A DNA stretch of 64,000 nt. Source: Calycina herbarum. Taxonomy: Eukaryota; Ascomycota; Leotiomycetes; Helotiales; Pezizellaceae. The notes beneath the pieces are model-generated. The model saw only the letters and a list, made by a program, of their open reading frames with translations, had not been told where the DNA came from and did not search any database. The first letter of the stretch is position 1. Every line of letters starts with the position of its first letter. The position numbers and the translations under genes are program-made. The DNA lies in contig LLEY01000006.1 of the NCBI GenBank assembly GCA_001414485.1, positions 620,001-684,000 of the forward strand. Reading direction: 5' to 3'. Positions 1 to 10,846 of the stretch are shown piece after piece.

Positions 1-8
1 ATGCCTGA

Positions 9-305
9 AAAGCTTTCAGCAAGAAAGGATTTAGGTTCAACCGCGAATATTTTCGGATTGCCATTGAAGAGGCCTTTAGAATGGGGTCAAATCTTAGCAA
101 GGGAGATCTGTTGCCATTGGGAAAGTTCGATATCGATTTCGAGGGTAGTGGCGAAGAAACAAGATTGAAGTTTGTTGACAAGTCTTGGGCTGCGGGAATA
201 AGTGGCGAGGAGCTTCGAGCTAGATCGACCATGTGGCCAGAGGATAGACCACTACCTCCGGAAGTACTTGCCATGATCCCACCATTTCTTCGACCCCATG
301 CATAA
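9..305 (+). CDS. 3' end of an unidentified gene (partial)
   Basis: An open frame runs from just after a TGA at 6-8 to a TAA at 303-305. A tttcag at 14-19 could be the acceptor of an upstream intron, so this is probably a last exon whose start lies left of the window. The peptide has a normal coding composition (charged N-terminal part, then a Pro-rich end with PPEVLAMIPPFLRP), but I recognise no domain. Oddly, the +1 frame continues open from about 289 to a TAG at 460-462 with an equally protein-like sequence (DFPLDVRTGVASFIDTENR). A frameshifted or decayed gene end is therefore possible. No function is assigned. Confidence 0.4.
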   Translation, partial: KAFSKKGFRFNREYFRIAIEEAFRMGSNLSKGDLLPLGKFDIDFEGSGEETRLKFVDKSWAAGISGEELRARSTMWPEDRPLPPEVLAMIPPFLRPHA

Positions 306-462
306 TGGCAAGGCAGGTGGATTGGAGGTAGATAGTGCTTTTACATCGAAGCAGGAAGATGATTTTCCTCTAGATGTTAGGACAGGAGTAGCTAGCTTCA
401 TTGACACCGAGAATCGAACTCGCAGATGCATTGTCATCTCATCTGTCTTCGTCACACCATAG

Positions 463-842
463 TTTTGCATGCTCGTGGAAGTATTTCGCTTAGCACGCTC
501 GCCACGGACAGCAGTAAACATCCTCGATATCTCTGGAATAAATTAAGGTAGTAATGCCAACAGTTTAGGATAGCTAAAGTTCTTTCTCTAATTATATAGG
601 TAAAAAGTAACTTGTTCCAAGTGTTTAGGATAGTCTACTTCAATTTTCCTGTCGTAGACATTTTCTAAGAGCCGTGCCTCACGAAGGACAATAAAAGCGG
701 CATTACGCTCGTCGTTCCGGCTTTCTAGGTTAATCAAGTCACATTCCTCATCCATATTCATCATTAAACGCCATTACATTATGTTATACAAAAGTCCGAA
801 AATATGGACTAAACTGCAAAACCATGGCTCATCAACAACTAC
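463..842. other. intergenic, no gene seen
   Basis: Convergent gap between the partial gene end and the 3' end of the rhamnogalacturonan lyase-like gene. I see only short frames and A/T-rich sequence compatible with 3' untranslated regions. Confidence 0.5.
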
Positions 843-3734
843 CTAGGAAAAATAAGCTTCCAACCCCTCTCTCGCCAACGCCAAATTTTGAATAGCAGCC
901 AGTCCATACTGCGCAACTTCATTAGTAGAAAGCCAAGCCGCCTCATCCACCTCCGTGAGCGCACTTGCTCCTACAACCCTCGTAGTATTCCATGGAGAAG
1001 TGGCTTTAAACCCATCCGTAGTAAAGAACTCGTTCCATGCCTCCTTACCCGTGGTTGCATTCCCCGTCTCATGCGAATAATAAGCCGTAAGCCTCGAATG
1101 TCCCTGATGCAAATTCAAACTGCCAAAACTGACTCCATATCGAGATATTTGTTCAGCGTGCGAAGCAGCTTGGAAGTAGTAACAATAATCTAGCCAAGCA
1201 TCTTTGAACCCCGCTGGAAGATCGGCACCAAAATAGATTATAGCTTCTGAGACTACCTCTGGGAGGCCAAAGACTGCGGAGAGATGAGATACAGATACGT
1301 TGCCTAGGTTCTGGGGATCGGCGGGGGGAGGCCCCAGAGAGCCAGTTGATAGGTCGTACAATCCTACTCCAGTCACGAAGCCGTTTTTGAGATTTGCAAT
1401 TCCCGTCATGGTGCTGTTGAGTTTGGACCTAGCTTCTTCCCATCGGGAACCACGACGTTCCCATTCGATTAGCCATCCTCCAGCGAGTGATGACCAATCC
1501 GTTCCTAATTGGATGGCGACTGTGGAATTTGGGGTGGGAACCCATCCATCAGTGCGCACTTTTCGTGTGGGGTCGAGAACCCCATATGTTTCGTCAGTGT
1601 CGAGAAGTTCTTGCATCAATTCACCAACACGCTCGTCTCCACCAGAGAGGTAGTAGAAGTATTTTCGGTATTGGGGCTGGGAAATTCGTGCTTGCTTCGC
1701 ACTGTCTCCAAAGTGCTGTACTCCGTGACGTGTCCCTAGTCCTTTCCTACATATGATTGTATTAGTAAGATCCTTTCACCGGAAAAGGAGCCGTAGAAGG
1801 CTTTCCAAAAAAAAAAAAAGGTTGGCTTACCATTGACCAATATGGTAGACATCTACTTCGCCTGTGTGTCTAGTGAGAGCCTCTGCGAAGCGATATACAT
1901 CCTCTCGACCAGTGCGAAGGAAGAACAGCCAAAAGAATAAATCAGGTGAGAGTTCGGAGTTATCCCACGCAAACCCTCCAATATCGTAGCGCCAGGTGTG
2001 TCGATCAGTGTCGTATGTATGCATAAAATCACCGTAATCCAAAAATCCGTACCATTTTCTTTGCTCGATTTGATTTTCATAGAATTTGAAGAGAAACTCT
2101 AGATGGCCTTCGATTTCGGCTGATGCGGCAGTGGTGGTGTCAGGCAAGTTCCAGTAAGTTCCAATCGCTTCAGACTCCCGGATATACTTAGGCTCAGCAA
2201 CCAGGACTGGGGGGTTATCAATGTGTTCCGCCAGGCTAGCGAGCTTTTCCCGAGATGGCGTACTCTCAAAGGCAAAAAGAGAGATTTCACTTGTCCTGGC
2301 AATTCCGTAAGGTGTGTTGAAACCGCCCTCCCAATCCTCATAAGTGATATCCAAGGCATCCAACTGATCTGCATAGCCTTGTTCCCCAAGACCATCGTGG
2401 AAAGGACGGAGATCCAGTGGCTCCGCTTCCGGACTGTAAAGCCAGAGAGTTAGTTCCCCCTCATCGGACACAGCATTCGAAATCTCCAAACCACTGGGAT
2501 AACGTTTCCAGAAATCTCTGAGACCAATCGCAAGGCCCCCTTTAGTAGCACCACCAAGATAAGCGAGTCCTCCAGCCCGAGTACCACCCGGAATTTTAAT
2601 CCAACCTTGTCCTGCCTTGGTTCTTTTCTTGAGCGTGAACCCATCAGGTGTTAGCTGAGACAAAATATAGTCGCCAAAAGTTGGAATCCATTTCAGTCTG
2701 CTGGCAACGCTGACATCCCAGGTACTCTCGGCTGGCAGTTCGACACCGTCGTATTGATCAGTTCTCACTATCGTTCCAGGATCCCTTCGAAGTCCCGTAA
2801 TTCCTTGGACGGCCTCGCTGAGCAAACCACCGTTAACACCGGCAATTCGTACGTGTCGATTGTATTGTTCTTCTCCAGCAAGTGGAACCCCAAATCGGAT
2901 TCCAATACCAGTGATCAGATCTTTATCCGCTGCCCCGTCAAAAACGATGCTGTGAACAAGCTTAATGGATTCAGAATTGGCGTAGAGATAGAAGCGTACA
3001 ACAAAAGGCAGCCAACTATCATGAACTGCACCGCTGGTGACTTGGTGTTTTCCGCGGACTGTAACCAGGGCTCTTGTTGAACTCTCTTCCCCAACTGTAA
3101 CTTCTTCAATGTTGCTTTCAAAATTGAAGTATTGAATCGAGGAGTTTCCGCGATTGCTGGAGTCTGTTGCGACGCTTGATTGGGATTGGAGGACGAGTCT
3201 ACCATTCGTTCCAATGGTCTTCCCAGATGTTGTCTGAATGGAGTCGACTAAAAAGCTTCCTGTTTTGGGGAACGACGCGATAATCTTGCCTGTTGAAACC
3301 GTAACTTTTTCGGCCGAGTCCGTAACAACCAACGATGAAGTCGAATTTTTGTAAATGGAAGAAGACGTGGTCGAGTTCGAGGTTGGTGCGGCTTTGACAG
3401 TATAACTATCCGAACTACTTTCTGTTTCCCCAATAGCATGCCCAGACCATTTCACGGAACCATCCGGCCAATATCCGGTAACCCAAGACTGGAGATCAAT
3501 CTGTTCAGCCGAACCCCCAGAAATTGTGAACTTGGTGGTTTCCGGGAAATGTTTCCCACGAGCCCACGGAATTCCAAAAGTCGTTCCAGATTGGTAGGTG
3601 GGTTTATCACCAAGCCAATTGACTGTGACCGCAGACTCAGAACTGGAGTTACCCGTTGTCGAATTCGCAAAAGTCTGAGGCACCACAGAACCAAACAAGC
3701 CACAAAGGGCAAGTAGGACAGATAAACGCGCCAT
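843..3734 (-). CDS. secreted exo-rhamnogalacturonan lyase-like protein (PcRGLX/PL26 type)
   Basis: Two exons: 3734-1831 and 1746-843, with an 84-bp intron (gtaagc...tgtag) that rejoins a split Trp codon; total 935 aa. Residues 1-23 are a signal peptide (MARLSVLLALCGLFGSVVPQ then TFA). The body matches the layout I know for fungal PcRGLX-like proteins, often mislabelled 'Tat pathway signal sequence domain protein': an N-terminal RIFT-barrel region (VTVNWLGDKP...GIPWARGKHFP...WPDGSVKWSGHA), a central domain, and a C-terminal alpha/alpha barrel with the DVYHIGQW / GLGTRHGVQHFGDSAKQ segment across the splice junction. The family acts outside the cell on the rhamnogalacturonan I backbone of pectin, releasing unsaturated galacturonosyl-rhamnose from chain ends. 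Activity here is inferred from family only. A start at 3734 is preferred because it gives the signal peptide. Confidence 0.85.
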
Positions 3735-5097
3735 GAGCAGAGGGATCTTTGCGAGAAGACCAAAGAGGAAGAGGAGAAGCTGTCCAGTACTGTACCTGCA
3801 TTTCCCGTTGGCTATTCATTCCTTTTTGAACTCATCTTGAGCCAGCGCCGCCGAGCCCCCATTTTCGGAAAGCGATCCGAGAACGAGGGTTATTTCACCA
3901 TCGTGTGAGTGATTTCATCATAGAGTGCCATCTGTCTAATTTGCTGTGCAGTAAAATACTGTGGGAAGAATGGTTGTCGCCATTTTATGTCCCGAAGTGT
4001 TAAATTACTCCGTGAGAATCTTGGTGCGGGGTGCCAATCAGTGGTTGAGCCGAGGAGTGGTGAGGGGTATCACGTGCCAATTCTCTCTTGGAACATTTGT
4101 GATATGTAATAAACATTGTTTGAAAGAGACAAATGTGGATTTGAAGTGACGGAACAATTGAAGTCGTGATATGGCATCATCTTCAGAAAAATGGCATACG
4201 GTGAGAACTTTAATAGGTCCAGGGAGATTTTTACGGAGGATTCTCACGCGCCATTTACGGAGTACATGGAATTACCAGATAAAGTTTATTCCACGGAGCT
4301 TGGAAAAACTTAGTTTAAACCAGGTTGAACTAGTATCCACCTAGCAGTTCAGATTATCAACTCGCTGATAGAAATGAAAATTTCCTTTGAAGGACGAGAG
4401 AGTGGGAAAGAGAGTTAAAAAACGAAAGAGATTAGACGAGGAAACGCGTCTTGAAAATTAAGCTCGCTCTTGGAGACATTGAATATAGTGTTTAAACAAC
4501 TTGCAATGGATCCAGTAGACAGAATTGTACTATGATCAAACGTAATTGGCAACTTGGCCAAGGCTACTTTCCTGATATTCGTAATCTAAGTTGTGGAGAT
4601 TGCGGGGGCTGGAGAAAAGCGCGGGGAACCATGGAATATCTCGAGCGGAAAATGGAAAAGGTCAGGATTTTAGTCAACCAACCCGAATACCAGGTTATCG
4701 AAATTCTGTTAGTGGACTTTAATATCTACTTCAACGAAACCAGCAGAGAGAGAGAGAGATCGATAGGGGTCCGGGAACTGCCAGTGAACTCCAATATTCT
4801 CTCGACTATCGAGGGGAGTAAGTGTCTAAGATCAAACGGTAATAAACATAGACACGAGAAAGAATTGATTATAGAAATTAGCTGCTGACGCCGAAAAGAG
4901 GGAGAGGGACTGGAGGTTGAGAAGTCTGTAAACCTACTCAAAGAACGACTTTAGAGCTCGCTCCGTGTGATAATCACCCAAGTAGGTAGTGTACTGTATC
5001 CACAAAAAGAACCCCCATCCCACACCAACCAGAAGCACACACCAAACCACCACTACCTAACCCCCCCCCCCACCTTTTTTCTCCAACTAACTCCCCT
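3735..5097. other. intergenic, promoter side of the PL26-like gene
   Basis: No convincing gene. The stretch next to 3735 is the probable promoter and leader of the lyase-like gene. A frame of 118 codons at 4532-4888 (+) has no recognisable features and atypical composition. A C11 homopolymer lies at about 5061-5071, inside the 3' flank of the next small gene. Confidence 0.5.
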
Positions 5098-5340
5098 TTA
5101 CCAGCAGACTGCGATTCCCATCCACAACCCACTCCTAATAACAAACGGCACCCTCCTCCTTCCACCCATCATCCACCTACCCCCAAGCCAACAAGAGTTT
5201 TCAAAACCATAATAACGATACATTGTCCAGTTAAAGAGTCTCACACTTGGTCGTTCAGCGACGACGTGCATGTTCAGCCCTAGCAAGCGGAGTGGAAGAC
5301 CCAAGGAGCGGAGGACGCGGATTGTATGTCCAAGACTCAT
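5098..5340 (-). CDS. small conserved-looking protein, paralogue of the gene at 14453
   Basis: Single-exon frame of 80 codons starting at an ATG at 5340. It is supported by a second copy 9.1 kb away (14453-14722, plus strand). Both begin MSL-x-HT-x-R, share a pattern LLRL-x-G-x-N-x-H-x2-A-x2-P-x-V-x-LF, then T-x-Y-x-YYG, and end in RRRVPFV. Two copies diverged at DNA level but sharing this residue pattern argue for selection on the protein. The peptide is basic, with Arg/Leu-rich N-terminal residues that could form a mitochondrial presequence (inference). Sequence just upstream of the ATG is also A-rich and similar in both copies. No function is known to me. This copy lacks the Gly-rich insert present in the other. 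Confidence 0.55.
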   Translation of the reverse strand: MSLGHTIRVLRSLGLPLRLLGLNMHVVAERPSVRLFNWTMYRYYGFENSCWLGGRWMMGGRRRVPFVIRSGLWMGIAVCW

Positions 5341-6273
5341 TTTCTTTGCTTGTTGAAAGTAAGAGGATTTTTGATTTCGGTGCGGTTGGAAGCTAAACTG
5401 GCGAGGGTGAAGTAGTGGATGTCGAGATTTGTTGTTGGTAGTGGCTCTCTACTTGGAAGTGGAGGTAGGGATGGCTGGACCTCGTTGGGGATTTTGAGAA
5501 AGCAGCGAGTTATCGGGAGAGGTAGTGTGACTTGGTACTTTGCAAATATGAAAATGATGTGTCTAGCCGTGCGCGGAATCATTCAAGATGAGAAATTATT
5601 GCATTATTCTTAGACGAGATCACCCAGAAATTTGTACCGATGAGAGGTGTTAGTACCAAGTCAAGGTAAAATTCACCTCGACCATGTATCTTGTCTTCTT
5701 CCTAGGAGAATGTTTCAGAGAGTCAAAAAAACTGACCACTTTATTCTTCAAAATTATCTTTGTTGATGAGGTTAAAACTGTGATTATTCGAGAAAACTTC
5801 GGTCGCTTGATTGTTCTAAGTTAATATACACATTTGCACTAGACTGTTTCAAGCAATCATTCTCAAGCGGATGTACGAAGATATATTATCGGAACGTTGT
5901 GTTAAGATGAAGGGTTTTATTCATCCTTTCACGCTCTCATTTTGCCTCCAGGAATTTGCTTGAATTGTGATAATGCTATTTATTAAATTAAAAATGTGGT
6001 TACTAATATTTCCTTGATACAGAAAAATGTAAAGTATGTATGTTTGTAAAGAGAAGAACGCTTTTTAACTCCACACATTAACTCTTCCCTCACTTCCCAT
6101 ACCATGCTATCCATAAAATAAATAAGATGAGATCAGGAAAAGTAACGAACCCCCCCCCCATTTGAAGCAAGAAATCTATTAGAAATCCATGTGAATCCTT
6201 TTTGAAAACATCAAGACCTGGGAAAGCCTTGCACCCCCACAGTGACACACAGAGAATCTCTTGAAATGCTCAA
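5341..6273. other. intergenic, AT-rich
   Basis: Promoter side of the small gene at 5098-5340, then A/T-rich sequence with no gene I can support. A C-run is present near 6151-6160. The right end is the 3' flank of the secreted protein gene ending at 6274. Confidence 0.5.
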
Positions 6274-7230
6274 CTATCCCCAAACGCCGATATGAACTGC
6301 CAAACAAATAAACATCAGAGTAGAAACCTCAATCGAGATTCCGAAGTTGAGACCCTCGCTTTTCGTTGGTTCGGGTGTTGGGGTGCTGGTAGCCACTGGT
6401 GGTGGGGGAGGTGTCAAACTGGGTTGAGCGATTGTCGAGTTCAAGAGATTATGGGTTGTTATTTGAGTACTGCTAGAAGGAGTTGAGGCAGAGGTTGAAG
6501 TAGCGGTTGCAGTTTGAGAGAAAGCGAGGGTTGAGTTTGGTGGTGGGAGGCCCTTGTATTCATCCCACTTTTATCTCGTTAGTATATGCTATTATGAAAA
6601 TGGGAAAGGGCAGGAGAAGAAAGTTCAAGTGATGAAAAGAGGAAGTTGAAGGATACTCACAGTAGGATAATCCGTCCCAGGACAGTGCTCAAGACACTCA
6701 TAATGCTTTCTATCATCCACCCCCTTCGGATTCTCCTCCTCAAAATCCTTGACACAATTTCTAGCACACTCATAAGCCTCACAAGGTACGCGATCCGGAT
6801 CCGCCAAGATACGATCAGCAGCCAAACTCGTCTCAAACAAACTCCAATTTCCCGTGGCACCAGTGAAGTTGAACCGGGCACTATCTGTGAAAATCGGGTT
6901 GGTGAAGTTATGAGGTGGGAGTGTGACTTGCATGGCAACAAGGATGTAGTAATCTTCGGGACCAACGGCGGGAGGGATGTTGATGTTCAATTTCGAAGTG
7001 GCGACTGGAGCTTGACGGACAAGATAGCACATGTTTCCCTTGTGCCAGAGGTAGAGACGGAAGGCATCGGTTTTGGCATCGGAGGAATCTGGTTTGTCGA
7101 GGTCGTTGACGATTTCGATTTCGGTTTGGGTGCCGGCTGTGATGCGGGTGGGAACTTTGATGGAGGTGAAGGCGGTGATGAGGGTTGTGAGCCACAAGAT
7201 GAGAGCGAGGTATGGGATCGAGGTACGCAT
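6274..7230 (-). CDS. secreted, C-terminally membrane- or GPI-anchored protein
   Basis: Two exons: 7230-6661 (190 codons) and 6567-6274 (97 codons plus stop), 287 aa. The intron has a gtgagt donor, a perfect TACTAAC branch site and an AAAG acceptor. Residues 1-20 are a signal peptide. A beta-rich ectodomain follows (WHKGNMCYLV, DYYILVAMQV) with several NFT/NWS-type N-glycosylation sites. Next comes a Cys-containing segment (CEAYECARNC ... CLEHC). The second exon is a Ser/Thr/Pro-rich stalk and ends in a hydrophobic tail (VSTLMFICLAVHIGVWG), typical of a GPI signal or a terminal membrane anchor. I do not recognise the family. It is likely a cell-surface protein. Reading through the intron would give a false 201-aa protein. 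Confidence 0.75.
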
Positions 7231-10200
7231 GATGCCGGAGTTATATGAGTTGAGCTTGGATTTGAATAGTTGGATGAATGTTGAGGTCGAAGGTTGAATG
7301 GAGGTGGTAAATATATTGAGCCTCTTGTGCTGTGATGGTTGGTTAAGAAGGGTGTTGGGAGTAAACTTTAAGGAAGAGAATTGCGATATCGGCTTGAGTC
7401 ACCCAATCGTTCTTTCCAAGAAGAAACTCTGCCGATGTCAAAAGATTCAAAACACAAGGTCAATAGTCCCACCGCCAGTGAATCATGTACTTTCAGAAGC
7501 CTCCGAGTTTCGCAACCAACTCTTCAGGTCTACTCTCAGTTTGTATTTGAAGAGAAACTGCTTGTGAATGGAGGCGTGAGTCATAATGAAAAACATGAAC
7601 AGGCCTCCAAACACAGATCCAAGTTCCACATCTTCTCCGTAGGTTCAGTTTGGGAAGCTTTTATCGAGGCCACGTATACAAAACGAGCCCTGTCCCAATT
7701 TCCATTTCTATTGCACTTCATTCTTGTGATAAGAAATTCGTGAGGTGTACTAGTTAGACTCTGTCACTGAATCTAGAAATAATCTTCAGTACGACTGGTT
7801 AAATGAAATCAAAATTTGAAAAGAGTCGAGTTTACTGGCTTACTCAGTCCAAGAGATACTGAAATAAGAGTCACTTTCATCTTTCAGCGTACACCTAAAA
7901 ATAATCTACAGAATGATATTGTTCTAATATAGTTTAGATAACGGAATAAATTCACATAAAAACGCGAAATAAGAAAGTGAAACTAATTTTGATTATCTGC
8001 AGCAATTCATGTAAGATTAATATCTTAATTTAATTATCCTAGTCTTTCTAGAAGAATACCTTGAAGTAGAAGTACACTGAACAATGCCATACACTCATAC
8101 ACCAAATCAAATTGATATCGCGAGATTTGAGGCTAATCAGTTAGACTAGTTCCCAGGCTTTTCTAAATGAGGAAAAGGTTGACTCTACGATCATAAGTGA
8201 ACATACTTTTCTTCTTGAATGATCAGGGAGGCAATTACAAGCGTTTAAAGCATTTGCAGAAAATAGGAAAAAGAAATACATGTTGGTTGGATCGGCTTTA
8301 CAATTCTCACTGGTTAGAAGTGTGCTTTCCTTGAAGGAGAAATCAAATTTCATCTGATCTCCATTCGTTGCGCCAACATATCTGGGACATTTTCCGAAAT
8401 GCGACGTGCAACAAAACCACATTCAGACGATATTCACCTCCCGATATCTTTGCAATAAAAATAGCAAAGGAATGTAAAAATAGCCAGGGGATGCGACAAG
8501 ATTTCTGCCTATCCTTTGTTGTAAGCTTCGTAAAATCCTTGAGTATACCGCGCCTAATGCCTTCTCACATTCCTCCTTCCGCCCTAGCATTTTCGAAGGG
8601 GTAGATAGGATATAGGTGCGGGGGTTCCACGAAGTGGGAGGAGAGAACACAACAATGGCTGATAGATCACGAAGTTTCCTCAAGTAAAACGGACGGAAGG
8701 GAACGACAACCCCTAGGTAAAAAGTAAAACAAGAAGCGAACGCCACACTAGAAATCGTAAAGAAGAATTTGAACATTGTGAAAGTTATAAATAAACTGCT
8801 ATTAATCACTCGATCTATTTCGAGTTCTCATACGGCCGTAGAGGTTACAAAAGAATTGATTGTTGGATCCAACTTTAGGTCAAGTTGGTTCCAACAATCC
8901 TTTGAGCCTCTCGACGAAGAAGGCGTGGTCTCTGGCGGCAAAGTAGTACGAGGATTTACGTATCAAATGGAGATTCTTCAATCCCTCACCGAAGCGCAAA
9001 ATCCAAACTCAAATGCAGAGGTGCGACTCATTTTTCGAACAAAGCCCACGAATCCAAAGTTTTGGAGTATAAAATCAGAAGTATTGTGCTCGCACCAAGA
9101 AACAAATGTATGTTTGATGTTCATCCCTCCACCCCGGGAGTAAAAACGATAAAACGGCCATGGATTGAAAGTTCAAACATGGAGAAGAGAGCTGACGGGA
9201 GGTGGCGACTGCAGATATTCTGGTGCCTCTTTATTATTGGCTAGAATATCTTCACAAATTCTCCTCTGTTGCAGTTCGCACCCCCAGCGGCAAGGACAGC
9301 ATCTGAAAAGATTGTTGGGTCTCTATGCTAGAACTCGGGGATGGGATTTGGGAGGGGGTGGATGTGACCCGGGACCAGGTTTTGTTCAGCGCTAGCATTT
9401 TGACTTTCTCTCCTGGCGAGAATTTGCCATCTCTCTTCTTGCGAGTTCGTCCCACCCCAACGCCCCCCCCCCAATTCCCCGATCGATGGGGAGGGGGAAA
9501 ATATCCGAGGTCCACTTGGGATGAAGAGAATGAAATGAGATGATAGAATTCATGCCGTGATTGACAATTCGATGCGATGAAGACAAAGTATTGAAGATGC
9601 GGATGGAATTCAATCATGACGAGGTTGAGGGGCCGAAAGCAAACAATATCCGATGCGGGTTTGCATATTTAGAATGATAGGCTGTCAGGCACGTTGCTCG
9701 CTGAAGGGGGGCTCCATTCATACTTCGTCCTAGGCGTCCCAGTCCATAGCGGGACCCAGCAAAGCAGGGTTTATTTAGGAGGCCCCGTTATGGACTGGGT
9801 TGAAGTAAAAGGAGGGGACCCAAATCTGGATCTTGTCCGCGAATCGTTGAGGAATCAAGGAACTCATTCATCACTCTGCAGCCGTGTGCCTCAGGTGTAC
9901 AGCGTGTCCAGCGTGTCCAGCGTATGGCTGCGTAGCGAATCATTCCATACTTGTCGCAAACTGAGGTCATAGGGGACCAACACTCCAAAATAGAGTAAGA
10001 TCTTACAGTACTCACTCACTCACTGAAACACATTCACATCGACATCTTCACTCGCACTGAACTACACTCTTGTCACATTTATATCAATCAAAACTCGTAG
10101 CTAAGCTTCATCAATTAAGCTCTAGTTCAGCTGGCCTCTCACTATTTGCCTCTTCCTTCCCGTACTCGCGAATCTTCTTGCATTGCACCGCCCCGTTGCT

Positions 10201-10846
10201 TGTCCAACTAGGGCCTTGTTGCGACGCCTGTCAAGCCACTTGGAGCTTCACGAGTCTGGACTACTGCAACACCACCACCACCAACTAAACACCCGCACCA
10301 CCTTCAGCTGGAAAGGGTTCAAGTTGCACTACAATTCCAAACCCCCTCAGAAATCAATCTCGATATCTTTTACACCAGAATTAATTATTCACCCATTCTT
10401 CGACCAAACAATACCCCCGTTTACCCCATTCACAAGCGTCTCGCCCTACGAAGCCACATCCAAACAATCACTCGTGCGCTGCAGTCTCTCCCGCAGCAAC
10501 GGTTTCAAGAAAGCAGTCCGGTCTGCCACGCTCCTGTAACCCACCAAGGTCCATCCTGCTTCCCAACCACCAGATCTGATCTCCCTACCACCCCATTCCC
10601 TGCCGATAAAACCTTTACTCGAGATACGAATATACCAACAACACCACATGTCGCTTTCGCCTGTCGAATTCAACACAAAATACTCCATTCCGAATCCCCA
10701 ACCCCCCTCCTTCGATTCCCGAACCCACGAGATAATAACGAATACTCGACTGTTTTTCGCATGCTGAGAACTGTTGATCGGTCTCAGTAAAAAAAAAGTT
10801 CCTCCCCTTCGTCGCTGGCGGACGGTCGTCGCCCCAAGTCGCAATC
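7231..10846. other. 3.6-kb gene-poor stretch upstream of the NIPA gene
   Basis: I see no gene I can support. A 128-codon frame at 8423-8809 (-) starts with hydrophobic residues but has no family signature. AT-rich sequence at about 7900-8060 looks like decayed DNA. A hairpin-forming inverted repeat lies at 9738-9799. From about 10020 onward the plus strand becomes pyrimidine/CA-rich (actcactcactcactg), as in fungal transcription start regions, so a long leader of the NIPA gene with several short upstream frames is likely. A 118-codon frame at 10183-10539 falls in this leader. Confidence 0.5.
9738..9799. repeat. inverted repeat (hairpin), 16-nt arms
   Basis: The left arm CCCAGTCCATAGCGGG (9738-9753) pairs with the right arm ending at 9799, which reads CCCGTTATGGACTGGG on the plus strand. 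Fifteen of sixteen positions are complementary, around a loop of about 30 nt. It is GC-rich in an otherwise mixed region and lies outside any gene I can see. Confidence 0.6.

Noticed and set aside
6646..7248. 200-codon plus-strand frame
   Set aside because: It is the exact antisense of the secreted, anchored protein gene, which has signal peptide, splice signals and a C-terminal anchor; the plus frame has no such features.
8423..8809. 128-codon minus-strand frame with a hydrophobic start
   Set aside because: No signal of conservation, no family, and it lies in a gene-poor A/T-rich stretch; not supported.
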